From Datnioides undecimradiatus (lineage: Eukaryota; Chordata; Actinopteri; Lobotiformes; Datnioididae): a DNA stretch of 64,000 bases. Positions 10,226-21,831 of the stretch are shown one piece after another. The stretch is taken from assembly GCA_008933995.1 (NCBI GenBank), contig WARS01000090.1:1745501-1809500 (forward strand). The letters run 5' to 3'. Both the position numbers and the translations under genes were made by a program. The notes beneath the pieces were generated by a model. The model did not search any database, was not told the DNA's origin, and saw nothing but the letters and a program-made list of their open reading frames with translations. Each line of letters starts with the position of its first letter. Position 1 is the first letter of the stretch.

Positions 10226-13200
10226 TTATTACTAAAAAAGAAAATAAGACTTCATCCCTGTTAAAAATGAAAAGTTGAATTAATTTGATGTCATTAGCTT
10301 AATTAGCTTCATTAAATAGTCAATAAAGAAGCAATGAAAAGCGCCATATTTCATGGCTACAGCTGGTATGACCCGTAGCATATAGTGGCTAATGTTACCA
10401 GCGTGCTGTCGTCCTGTAACTCACCACTTGTGCATACAGTAGCTGCTGCTCAGAAGACTGGATACTTGCGCTTTAAACTAGGTGATTATTGATCTCAACA
10501 CGTCTCTGCCCTGTTTGGTCTTGTGCAGATATCACACCGGGGACGTGACGGTGAGCCCGGTTTCCTCAGGAAGGCCTTAATCCTCAGTGACTCTTGCACC
10601 TGATCGCCGACTGTCCTCCTTCCTGTTTGGACGTCAGCGGGAATCTCTCAGCCTGTCGCAGAGCATCGCCGTCCCCTCGCTGGTGTCCTCGGCTTATCTC
10701 CTCCAGAATCACACGTGACTGACCGGATGTAAACAAAGAAGGCAAACGACAAGACGGTGCAGGGTTTTCTAGGATTGATAAAGGGGAACTCAACGCGGGT
10801 GCACCAACAGGAAGGGAACCTGGGTGATATGGGATGGAGCAGCTGTCTTAGTCTTTACCACTGCCTGTCTGTCCACGTCTCGACCTCCATCTGGCTCCGG
10901 CTCTGTCTGTCTTTCTCTTTCAGATTCCCCCTGCCTGTCTCGCTCTCAGCCCCGCTGTTCCCACTTAATCTCTGCTTTAGAGCCGTGGCACCGACCCTGA
11001 AGCGTAACTCTGCTCCAAGTTCTTGGCTTATACCGCAGGCACAAAGAACACCAGGACATCAGTTATAATGTAATAGCCTTGCCATATTTATTGTACCTGT
11101 GACACTTCATGATTGGTGTAGTCACATGTGTGTAGTTTGTTTTAAAAAGGTTATTGTACCTGGTTGAATACACTGCGTTTTAAGGTCCGACTGAACCCGA
11201 ATCCCTCATCAAGAGCTAAACTGCAACAACACACACAAAAAGACCTTTGAATCCACATTAGCTTCCGTGCTAATTGCTGCGTTGAACCTGTGTGGCTAGC
11301 AAACAAAAAAGTGCAGAGCTAACAGTTTGCAAGCTAGATAGCTAATTAGCTGGTCAGCTTAACAGCTTTTAAGCCCAAATCAAAATCGGGCTGTTTAAAT
11401 GTGCTAAATGGTGTGGTCCTTACTCCTCAATACTGCTGCTAACTACAGGGCATCTGTTCTCGCTGTGTAAACCGCCGGTGCAGACGTGAGGTTGTTTACA
11501 TTGTCCCTCTATGGTTGTTTCAGCAGGTCCACTTCGATGTTTGGATGCTAAACCAATCTTTAAATGCAAAAGTGATATGTCGTGTTTTCAGTCGGACCCT
11601 AAAATCCTGGAAAATTACCTTCATTAATTACCTTCACCCTTAGACCTCGTTTCATCGGCCCACCGGCCCCGCACAGAGGAAATGATCGTTTGGCCCGCGG
11701 GGAGGGATAGTGCCGCACTGCTCGCCTCAGCTGCAGTCGATTTAACGCCCAGGATCGAGCACCATCGGCTTAGTCACTACGAGTCTGTTTGTCTCAATTA
11801 CATGTACTTTGCCTCTGTGGAGAGGGGCCCCGGCTGTGCTTCACCATCGCAGCCGTCACGTTGGCGCGCTGTCCCGCCGCCCCTCGACAGACCTGAATGT
11901 ACATTTTGTTGCTGTTTTATAAAGACGTTAATAGAAAAAGTCACCCGCGCTGCGTTTTGTGTGTCTTCCCGCTGTTTTATTCCGTGATGCAAACGCCGGC
12001 GTGCTTGTCCTTGTTTCTCTTTTCAGCATCAACACCTGGCCCGTCTATACTGCCCCAACTTTTTTTTTTTTTTTTCAGTTCAGCAAGCTATTCCTGGCCA
12101 ACCATACCACACATTCGCCACCCCCAACCCTCTTTCTCACTCCCTCCAATGCTGCTGAGCTGAGGTCTCTCCATGTTGTCGCGTAGAGCAGCAAGCGAGG
12201 GAGAGGCGCTGCTGTAGCCCAGACTTAGGAGCTCTCAGAGAGGGAAGACGTGACCCAAATATGTCTGCTAGCTAGCTAGCCTTAGCGCTGCTTTGAACTG
12301 GGCTGGGACTGCAGCTCTACTCCGCAGCGACTGCATTGTGATCCCAGTGCCAGGCGAGCTTTACAGTACGTGAGGAGGAAGTAGACTGTGGGACCTTCGA
12401 TTATTGACGTACCGAGCAAATGAGAGGGCCTGCAATTGATCGCAGCTGTAGCGCAGTGCGAGCAGGGAGTGTCGGGGGGGGAGGCAGACGTTCAGGGTTT
12501 TGCCCGTCCGTGACATCACCTGTGTTTCAGACCGCCGTGGCTTTTGTTCGCGTGTGTCTGCGTGGACACCCCGGGCTGCGGGGCAGGGCAGGGCAGCGGC
12601 AGTGGGCGCGGTGTCAGTCGGACATGGGAAAGTGGGTTAAATTCCAGGCATTCTCTAACATCTGAAGCCGCGCTGTGTCTGGTTTGTCTTCTCGACAACT
12701 TATCTTACATCTTGTGTGTGTTTGTGAGAGTCCTTTGCCAAACCCACTGGCTATGGAAAAACAATTTAACTGGATTTAATTTGTTGCCCCCCCCTCCTGT
12801 CTCTCCTCCTTCCTCTTCCCTCCTTCCCCTTGCACTTTTCTTTCTCTTTTCTTCTTTTGTGTGCCTCTGAGAGGTTGGGAATTCATCTCGTTTGGTAACT
12901 CCGTGCCCGGGCCGACCCCACTTTACAAGTTAGGCACTTCAGGTTTCACGGCAGCTTTAACGTTGATTGTCGCTTGGGTTTACATGCCATACGTGCTGCT
13001 AAAAAAAAAAAAGAATATATAGCATGTTTATGTTATTGTTTAATTTGCCGGGAAAACAGTTGCATTTGGATTAAACATGATTTTCTTCATAATATGTCTG
13101 CTCAACTCTCGGTCACACCTCTGGCTCTCCCTCCCTTCCTTCTCTCTTACTGTATCAGTCGCAGCTCCGAGCTCCAAAGGGTTAAAAAAGCACAATGAAA

Positions 13201-13745
13201 CCAGTTGCCTAGAGCCCTGACCACTTTTTCCATTCTTGCTGGAAAGTTTCCAGTGCTATTTATATGAAACCTCAGGCTCGACAATCAAGGAAACCAACTT
13301 GGCCCGGATAAAGTATTATCCATTATCCTGTTTCGCTCAAATCGTTGCGCAGAAACACATCAGAGGTGGCAGGGACACCGTGAAATCTGTCCTCTCTCCC
13401 TGTTCTGTGGACGCAGACATGCAGCGGGGGTGATGCACAAGCAGGCGCGAGCGACATCAGTCTATATGACCAAGCTACTGTTGTGCAACCAAAGAGAAAT
13501 ACTACATCTCATCTGTCCCGGGCTTGATGAATGAATTTGCCGCAGCCAGCGAGTTCCAACTCGTGTTTCAGAACAACTGCCTGAAACAGAAACTGTCTCT
13601 TACCCGTGTTCAGAGGGAGCTGCATCCACTTTGAGGAGCCAGTTATTAGAGCCTCACAGAGAAACTTTAAGTTGTTATTCAGCAATACAGTACGCAGCTT
13701 CCTTCAAGAACAGGCTGCTGCACTGTAAATCAATAAAGGACGCTC

Positions 13746-13759
13746 CCAGAAGAGGGCAG
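13746..13759 (+). promoter_or_regulatory. CTCF-like motif
   Basis: CCAGAAGAGGGCAG agrees with the CTCF core at nearly every position. Plus orientation, 2 kb upstream of the slc24a3 start codon. Confidence 0.4.
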
Positions 13760-14439
13760 TGAAAGGCGCACCAGTCATGTTTTTTCTTACCTTAACCACA
13801 AAACAAACAAGTTTCCAGTTTAGATCTCCTCCTTCCTTTCATTTCACTTCATTCAAACTCACTTTATTTTATTGGGCTTTTACGTCAAATGCATTGCATT
13901 TGACTCAAAAACAACCAAATTTATCGATGAACATCTGTTCATAAGTCAAAAAAAGGGAGCAGCGAGGTATATTTTTGTGCTTGAGACCATTTTTCACGTA
14001 TTTTGTGGGTAGTCCCGGCTACCCAATTATGACACTTTTATGTAAATTGCTTTAAATATCAGGTATGGTTTCAGACCCAAACTTAAAGTACATTATTTGA
14101 CTAATTGAGAATTCAAAATAAAATGTACACACATGAAAATTAAATAAAAATATAGAAATAAAAATGTAAAGAAATTCATTAAAAACAAAAGCAAAGACTT
14201 ATTTTATCCAAGGGGCACTGGTTTCACACACTCATAGGGAAGCTGACACGTAACCTGACCAAGCTATGCATTTTCCCGTTCAGCTGTGATCACAATGACT
14301 GGGCTGTCAATGCCGTACGACCCACTGATGCCTTTTGTTTGCCTTTTAAGTTGACTCAAGAATGTCTGCTTTATAAGTTGCGCTAAAAATACTGCAGTAG
14401 TATAAATATAGCCAGGCGTACTGTGAAAGGTGTGGCTCC

Positions 14440-15020
14440 TTGTACTGAATACACAGACTTATCACAAAGTAGCGTGGGATCGTGGGAGTTGTCGTCTTTA
14501 TTGTTAAACAACCGGATTATTCTAACAAAATAGCCACAAGCAACGTTGCTAACCACCCAGGTGGCTAGCTAGCGAGCTTACTGACTTCCCTCCCCCATAT
14601 TTGACCGTCATCTGGTGTTTCGCGTGTTTCCTCGGCCATTATGGCAACCAGAGGGCGTGAAGGGGGCGTGACGCCATCTGAAACATTTTGGATAACGTAA
14701 GTACACAAGTAAAACAATATACTGTAGATGACACAGGTATATTTCTGGTATTGTTTTGGTTTCATCTCAATAGGCAGCGTATTTTGGAGAAACAGCTCAG
14801 ATATACCCACTATATACACAAGCCAGGACTAAACAGGGTACAGTCAGCGCCTATAGCCGATGAAGACACCAAATGACTTTGCTCCACGGAGCTAAATACT
14901 GAGAGTAAATATTGTACTAAGATCAATTCATCAATGTCAGCGGGCAACAGTGTGTAAACACATTCACCGTATTAAGTTTATGAGGTGATGTCATTGTCAT
15001 TGTTGTGTTTGCAGCTTGTT
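14440..15020 (+). repeat. Probable degenerate transposable-element copy upstream of slc24a3
   Basis: Shares a 24-nt block (14476-14499) with 21265-21288 and ends next to the CTCF-core repeat at 15021-15065. No transposase or reverse-transcriptase frame is visible. Boundaries are uncertain. Confidence 0.35.
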
Positions 15021-15065
15021 GCACCGCCCCCCGGTGGCCAAGATTATATGAAGCAGCTTTAATAG
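15021..15065 (-). repeat. Second copy of the CTCF-core/GCAGCTTTAAT repeat
   Basis: CCGCCCCCCGGTGG (15024-15037; minus strand CCACCGGGGGGCGG), then GGCCAAGATTATATGAA, then GCAGCTTTAATAG. It is likely the end of a longer degenerate element starting near 14440. Confidence 0.4.
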
Positions 15066-15235
15066 CCAGTTATAACTTTGGCAGCACGTTAAATAAAATG
15101 AAAATAGAAAACAGTAATAGAATAATGTGGGTAGAAATGTACTCAAACATTTATTTTGTTGTTGTTTTATTTTATTTTCCCGGCATCAGAAGATATTTAC
15201 ATTTTTTTTACCCGGGTCTCCGTTTATCTATTTAA

Positions 15236-15725
15236 TCAGTGTGTGCCTGGGCATGCACGCGCACACACTGAGCTCTCTCGCGCGCTCTCTCTCTCTCTAG
15301 TTCTCGCTCTCTCTCGTGCGCGCGTGCTCTCTCTCTCTCCCTCTCCCTCTCCCTCCCTCCTCGCCGCTTTACCCAGACGGACGCATCCATGGAGGGCTCG
15401 TGCAGCAGTCCTCTGCCTCCCTACTTCCAAAACCACATTTCAACATGACATAAGAAGCAAAATCCGGCTCTTACAGCCAGACGCTCGCCGTTTTTTTGCC
15501 AAACAGCCCTCGCAGCATCCCAACGGTACCAATTTCTAACTTTTTTGTTTTTTTTAAATCATCTCCCCCCCACCCCTGCTCCCCTGAAACCCCTCCCCTG
15601 CACTTTTTCATCCATTCCCGGGAGATAAGTCAATTTCCTGGGAATTAAACGTGGTTGCTTCGCTGTTTCTTTTTTCTTTTTTTTTTTTAATATTTAATTT
15701 TTTCTTCCTTACTTCGGGGATCCGC
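15236..15725 (+). promoter_or_regulatory. slc24a3: slc24a3 core promoter and 5' UTR (inferred)
   Basis: The 490 bp before the first in-frame ATG is GC- and CT-rich, with (CT)n/(GC) stretches at 15276-15360, no clear TATA box and GCATGCACGCGC near 15250. An in-frame TAA at 15648-15650 and T-rich runs at 15541-15710 precede the ATG, as expected for a long 5' UTR. The start site is probably within 15250-15450 but cannot be fixed from sequence. Confidence 0.5.
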
Positions 15726-15924
15726 ATGGATGTGGTAGCGGTAGAGGGGATGTCGTCTCTGCCCGGTATCCGACTCCGGAATCGGCCGGCGCAAGTGATG
15801 CCGATCCAGAAGAAGGTCAAAGCGAGGCGGAAAAGACGAAAGGAGTTGGTTTTAATCCAGATTTGCTTGTTCGGCGGCTTGCTGCTGGCCGTGAAGGGGT
15901 TTTCCTACTTTGCGGCAGATTCAG
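15726..15924 (+). CDS. slc24a3: slc24a3 exon 1: start and N-terminal hydrophobic segment
   Basis: 66 codons plus 1 nt; donor TCAG|GTGAGG. A basic stretch ([12 protein letters not shown], 29-40) precedes [19 protein letters not shown], a cleavable signal or first membrane segment. The ATG at 15726 (C at -3, G at +4) is first in frame. Met9 (15750, G at -3) and Met25 are alternative starts, and the N-terminus is poorly conserved in the family. Confidence 0.85.
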
Positions 15925-18900
15925 GTGAGGATTTGGACGTTTGTCCTGGGCGCTGGGGTACCGGGAAGGGGAGCTGGACCCCCCTCCTCCACCTCCACCT
16001 CCCTTGCTTAATGTTATTCTGCATGCTCCTGCAGAGCCTTACAGTGTGACACATTTACACCAAGTGGCTGGTGAAGGTTTCACGGTGTCTTTCTGGCAGC
16101 CCGATCCCGCTGTGAGGGACTGGAAGTTTTGCGCTGTAATATTGCCCCCCAAAATTTCGTCGTAGTTTTCTGTTCGGGGAGCATCAGCACATCCCATCAA
16201 AGTGTGCGCGCGCGCGCGTGTGTGTGTACCTTAACAATATTCAGGGCGAGATCATCGACACACGCTGCCGTATGTCTAAAACCAAAGCGAGCTGCGTCCT
16301 CGTTAACGTTAACCCGAGGAATCCTGCGGTGAGCGCCAAGGTGTCCGCTGTCGTGCAGGTACACAAGAGGCTATAATGGGAATTCACGTGAGGCTTTAAC
16401 TGTGGGAAAGTATTCAGGGGCCGTGGGGGGGCTGCAGAGGCTCCCTGTATGTTCAGGTGTTTTAGCTGCAGAGCCTCAGGGTGCAGGCCGTGCACACCTC
16501 TCCAGGTTACCGCGAGTGTCTGTGCCGCGCTCTTAACTTTGTTCCGGCGCGTTTTAAGGTATCATCAGCGTTGCCAAAGCGTCCAAACGCAATCAGATGA
16601 AACCCCGGCGATGAATAAGCGCATCACTTCCTAACGGCAAACATCTGTACCGCTCATTCCCCTCTCTGTTTTAATTCATCTTTGACTGCGCCCCCCTCTC
16701 CGACACTCCACTTAATTACTGAGTCAGCGTCAGCTAAAGTGAGATGCATTTATCACTTTCCATGGACAGAAGGCCCGCATGAATATTCATACACTCATGA
16801 TTTGTGCATCATCAGTGGGACTAATTTTCTCTCCCTCTCTCCCTCTTCTTTTCCTCCCCACTGCGTATCCTGGTTACATGGAAACGCAACAGCGCTGCGC
16901 TCTCTCTCTCTCTCTCTGCGTGTGCTCGAAATTAGAGGCGAACAAGCGACGACGCCGGGGCGTTTAATGCGTTTCCCTTGTCCCCATTGTGTTCTTGTTA
17001 ACTCTTAATCAGCACGCCGGAATATCAATTAAAGTTGATTATTTATGATGCGCTTAATGAAGTTTCTGCTAAATTGAGCTCGATGTCGCGGAGCTGGAAG
17101 CGGGGCACACACTCGACGCCTCCTCCTTCTTCTTCTCTCCCTGTGCATGGTAGCGAAAGATAGAGGGAAGGAGGGAGCAGTGTAGCGCTGGCACGCAAAC
17201 CTCGCTGCCGCTGTTGTAGCTGCCGTGCGTGGTGTAGCGAAGGTGAGGCCAGGTGAGAAGTTCAGCCATGCCCCGAGGACTACTGAATAACTGGGCTTTT
17301 TAATGCTCCCTGAATCCCCCCCCTCTTAGGGCCAGACTTGTGGTTGGCAGGGTGGAAAGGGCAGAGTGCTCCTGCTGGGCTCTCTGAAGTATGAAATGAA
17401 TTCACTGGTGTTGCTGCTTTCTTGAAGAATGTGCAGATGTAGCCACAGTGGGAGCCCCACTTTGTGCGCTGCGCTGTTGCTCCACCTCCCCGAGAGGATT
17501 TTGTTTTGGAAAATCATGAAATTCCCCTTCAATGTATGAATTACGGGGGAGGGATGGAGGGATGGAGGGATGGAGGGAGGAGTGGGGGTGAGATACCAAA
17601 CTGACACATCTGCAGAGCGCTCCTCCAGCTGTTCACTGCTATTACATAAAGAATCAAACTTTCATGTGGCAGTGAAGACAACGCTCGCCGCTAAAAATGC
17701 ACCAAACTGCCTGACGAGCATGCAGCAACCTGCAGCTGAGACGCGTCACACGTGCATGGATAGAAAAAACGCCCACTTCACTGCAAATGTAACTTCATTC
17801 AGTAACACGGTGACCTCTCAAGTCACTTTTATAACAAAGACACCAAACATTAGCTGGCGTCGTTCTCTCCAGTGAGAAGATTTGCAGCTTTTCTCTGTTT
17901 TATAATGTTGTTTGAATTAATATCTTCCAGTTTTGGAGTGTTGGTTGGACACAAGAAGACTTCAATGTGGGATTTCTGGACAATTTAAACTAAAGGATCA
18001 CCCAAATAATTGAAATTGTAAATGAAATCCATCATTTACAGGCCTAAATTATACTGTAGGCAATAATAATTATGTATTTTAAGTAGTTTGTCCAAAGATA
18101 AGTCATTGATGGTCTGGCGCAACGCTCCGATGTCCATAAAGTCACTTTCCGTCAGCGTTATGGATTAAAACTCAAGAACTTCTACGTGAAAGCTGTCTCC
18201 AAAAGCTGCAGCTGAGCTCTTGCACAGATTCATAATCATCTTAAAGGAAATCAGCTCGGCAAGGATTAGTTGATTAATCACTTAGTCGGCCGACGGAAAG
18301 TGAATTTGCATCTATTTAAACAAACAGTTTATCATTCCTCAAGTGGGAATTCCAACAATCCCTTCCTCCCTTGGCTTCTCTTTCTACTCTATGATGGTGA
18401 AAGTGATTTCTCTTTGTACGGCGGACCAAACGAGACCGCGGTGGAGCCTGGGAGCCGAAGCTGGCCCAGTTTAAACCGGCTCTCCACATGTGTCTCCCTA
18501 TAAATGATATCAATATAAACCACTGCTGAGGCTTCGATATGCCTTTCTCATAATCTGCGATCACTTAGTCAGTTAAAGGAACTCGGCATCCCAGTTCAGT
18601 TCTGCATCTTCACAATCAAACAGGTCCCGGTTGTTGCCCTCCAAGGGGAGAAGTCGGGGCGCCCGTACTCTGATCACACTGCCGCTCTAATCCTAAAACA
18701 ATCAGGATACGTCATGCAGTGACCCAGAGGGAGCGAGCCAACTAAGGCTCCTGCTGAAACTCGACTCATGTCGCTATTTGAATCAAAGGCAGTTTGTGAA
18801 ATCAGCATTTAATGTTGCCCTCTCCTCGCAGAGTGCGGCAGGCCGCACGGTCAGACCTGGTTTATCGTTTGGCCTTTTCAAAACGCGACGGCGGTGAAGA

Positions 18901-21797
18901 CGGACGGCGCGACTCGACGGCATGTTTGCTCCTGCAGCTGCTTCCTTTCTCTCATGCGGCGCGCTCATAGTTCTCTGATTCACTGGGGCTTCGTCTCAAG
19001 TGCGAGTTCACAGACTGGGACCTTTTTTAGAGTCGCGGCTCAGTGTGACATCGGACAAACTTGTGAGACCGTTGTTATCGCACATTCGCTTACACTTTGA
19101 CGAGACAGGATGTAATTTAGCTGCTAGCTTTGTCGTTTGCAGGCTGCTTTACTCATGCATGCTCGTGGCGCTCCATGTATCTGACAGTCTTGGTGTCGTA
19201 CCTGCGCTGAAGTCTTGTTTTTAAAAGCGGACTCTTATTTCGCTGTGGCAAACACACGTTGTTCCAGGTTTCGATGTGTCGGGCCGCAGCAGCGAGGACC
19301 AGCAGAGATGGGGAGGGAGGAGGCTACTGCACGAGATGGACAACAGCAGCCTGGAGGAGATGGAGAGCGAAGACTCCAAGAACTGCACCACTCCAGGTAA
19401 GACGGGGGCGGGATGAAAGAAAGAGGACATCCAAGTGTTCCCCTCCCTGCAGAACAGAGAGAGTTAGATGGGAAACAAGTGATCACCCCACGTGTTCTGT
19501 CTTTCTTAGCCCCCCCCCCCCTCACTTCTTGATGTGGGGTAACCCAGATTGTGAGGTCAGATGATTTCCCATGAGCGCCGGCTGCAGCAGGCGGTGACAT
19601 TCTGGCTGCCTCAGCGTTTTTTTTTTCTTTCTTTCTCTCTCTCTCGTGCTCCGTCACATGTTTTTAGGATCCTGCAGGTTTCATCCTCGCTCCCTCTCCA
19701 CCTCGTCACCAACATCTCTTCTGTCCCCTTCCTCTGTTCCCCCCCCCCTTTCCCCTTTGAAAAGAAATCCCTGTTTCCATGGCGACCTTTTTATCTTATC
19801 GTCAACCACCGACTTCCGTTTGAGGCGCTCAAGGATGGCGCGTGAGGACGCCGGCGGCATTTTTGTTCGTGAAAGTTAAAACTCACTCGTTTCCAGCAAA
19901 AGGTGAGCGTAGAATAAAGAACATGCTTTGACGTCATGTGAAATAACATCTCGAGGTGTTATCCAGCACGATTCTTACTCATTCGCGGGCTCTCGCCGTC
20001 GCCCGTACTGTACCCGTGGCTATTTTTAGATGCAGGTGGAGGGAAATTCACTGTAATTGATGTGAGGTGGATACGAGGCAGGATGGAGAGAGAGGCGACT
20101 CCGCCGACGTCTTTCTTACCTTGAGCCGGAGGAGGCGACCCTGGCCTCCCCTCAGGAGGAGGGGCGGCTCTCTCGTGAGCTCATTAAGCAATACGCCTCA
20201 CCCTCCCAAGGTCGCCGCTGTCATCTATAAAGGGAGCCGAGGTCAAAGTTCAACTCATTCTCTTATCCTGCTTATTATACAGTAGCTGCTCGCGCTAAAT
20301 TTAAGACACGCACCCCTGTGGCTTCGGACCCCGTCACCCTCTCAAGGGCGACAAGGTTTTTCTGCAAAGTAAATCTTGTTTTTTATGGAAGTCGTGGCCT
20401 CCTCCGGTGATTTCTGCACCCGTCACTGGCGTGAGACCCGTAAAACGTGTCCTTGTGGGGAGTTAGTGACTCATTCTTCACCTGACCTTTGGAGAGGGAA
20501 GAGTCGGCGTGTTTTAAAAAGGTGAAGGGAACGACGTCGGAGCAGCGTGGGTTATGTTTCGGGCTACAGCTGATGTTTTTAGTTGGGCGAATAGTTCATT
20601 CCCTCACAACTTCCCAGTGGGAATAAGTAAGTTTGTGGCCTGGATAAGTTTAAAAATGAAGCAGAGTTAGAAAGAAGTCTGCTCGTCAAACCTCTGTATC
20701 CTGGCCCTCGTCTCTGCTTCAGGCTAGCAAGGCTACATTAGCACAACCTACCCAAACTGAACTGTTGGAGGTCGGGTTGCGTCGTGAGTCATGCAGGCAC
20801 CGGGTATTGACAAGGATGAAGATTGCATTTAGCAGGAAAGATGATATCACAGTTTAATTGTTATTTAAACTGTTCATGGTGAGTCTGCGGTTGTTATTGT
20901 GCAACGCTAAACACGGCAGGGCTCAGATGAGACAATGCAAAAACGTTGGTGCAGAACATTAAAGTAAAACTTTGTTACTGAACCTAATCTTGCATCCTGC
21001 AAATTCCCTTTATACCAAAGTTTGTGGTGATTGGGTTGAACTGAGTTTAACAGGGAACATGTGCACAGTGGTGCTTTGGCTGAAATGCTAACAGCAGCGT
21101 GCGAACGTCCTGACAGTGACAATGCTGCTAATGTTCAATCACCACGTTCTCCATCGAGGTCGAGCATATTAGAGGAGCAGACGGCGACGGAGCTGAGACT
21201 GATGGTTGGTTTGGTTTGGCAGATACCTGGTAATAAAAGAAATTGGAAAAACTGTAATTTTGGTGAAGACAACAACTCCCATGATCCCATGCTGTTCACG
21301 ACATCACCAGACCCCTTTTTTCTTGTTGTTTTAAAGGGAAAGAAATGAAATAATGTGCATTTAACTGAAATACGGGCGCTAATAAAGTTATCAAAAGCCT
21401 TTTGAGTGTCTTTGCATGATCGTATCTGTGCACAGTTTACAGAAAATGTTCACTCGAGCTCATATTTCCCATCTTACCGTCTGAAAAATCATATATTGTT
21501 TAGGCTGCGATCATAGATTAAGCTTAAACTTTCAGCATTACATATCTGTCAGTTAGCACATTAGCTTATTGACTAGTGACGCGTGTGAGTCCCCGGCAGC
21601 TTGGGCGAGTACTTGCGCGCGGCAGCTGATTGCGTGTGTGTGCGTGTTTGCGTTTCCGCAGCTTGCCAGTCAGCAGAGCACAATGGCAGCTGATGAGGAA
21701 GTATCCCAACATGAGCTCCGTGTTGTGGGAGGATGCGGGTGCGGCGGAGGCGCTCGCTGATTGTTGCTTGAAATTAGAGGCCTGCTGATCGAGCGCT

Positions 21798-21831
<34 letters not shown>

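Larger units (their letters stand above)
7746..15235. other. dtd1-slc24a3 intergenic region
   Basis: About 7.5 kb without a recognisable protein gene. It contains the CpG-rich promoter-like patch at 8.7-9.3 kb, CTCF-like motifs at 10184, 13746 and 15024, short dispersed repeat copies (10181-10225, ~14440-15066), and A/T-runs. Human has the intronless SCP2D1 in this interval; no SCP2-domain reading frame is visible here. Confidence 0.6.
15925..19267 (+). other. slc24a3: slc24a3 intron 1, 3.3 kb
   Basis: Contains the Z-DNA-prone tract at 16202, two candidate conserved noncoding patches (16680-16815 and ~16985-17060), the GGAGGGAT minisatellite at 17546, and otherwise unremarkable sequence. No alternative coding exon is recognised. 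Confidence 0.8.

Noticed and set aside
10520-10543. 22-nt possible microexon (TTGTGCAG ... GTGAGC)
   Set aside because: Has good-looking splice sites, but the enclosed sequence connects to no gene and lies in the intergenic region.
15651-15725. N-terminal extension of NCKX3 from an upstream GTG
   Set aside because: Non-ATG start, T-rich Phe/Leu run in the 5' UTR; eukaryotic initiation at 15726 or a downstream Met is more likely.
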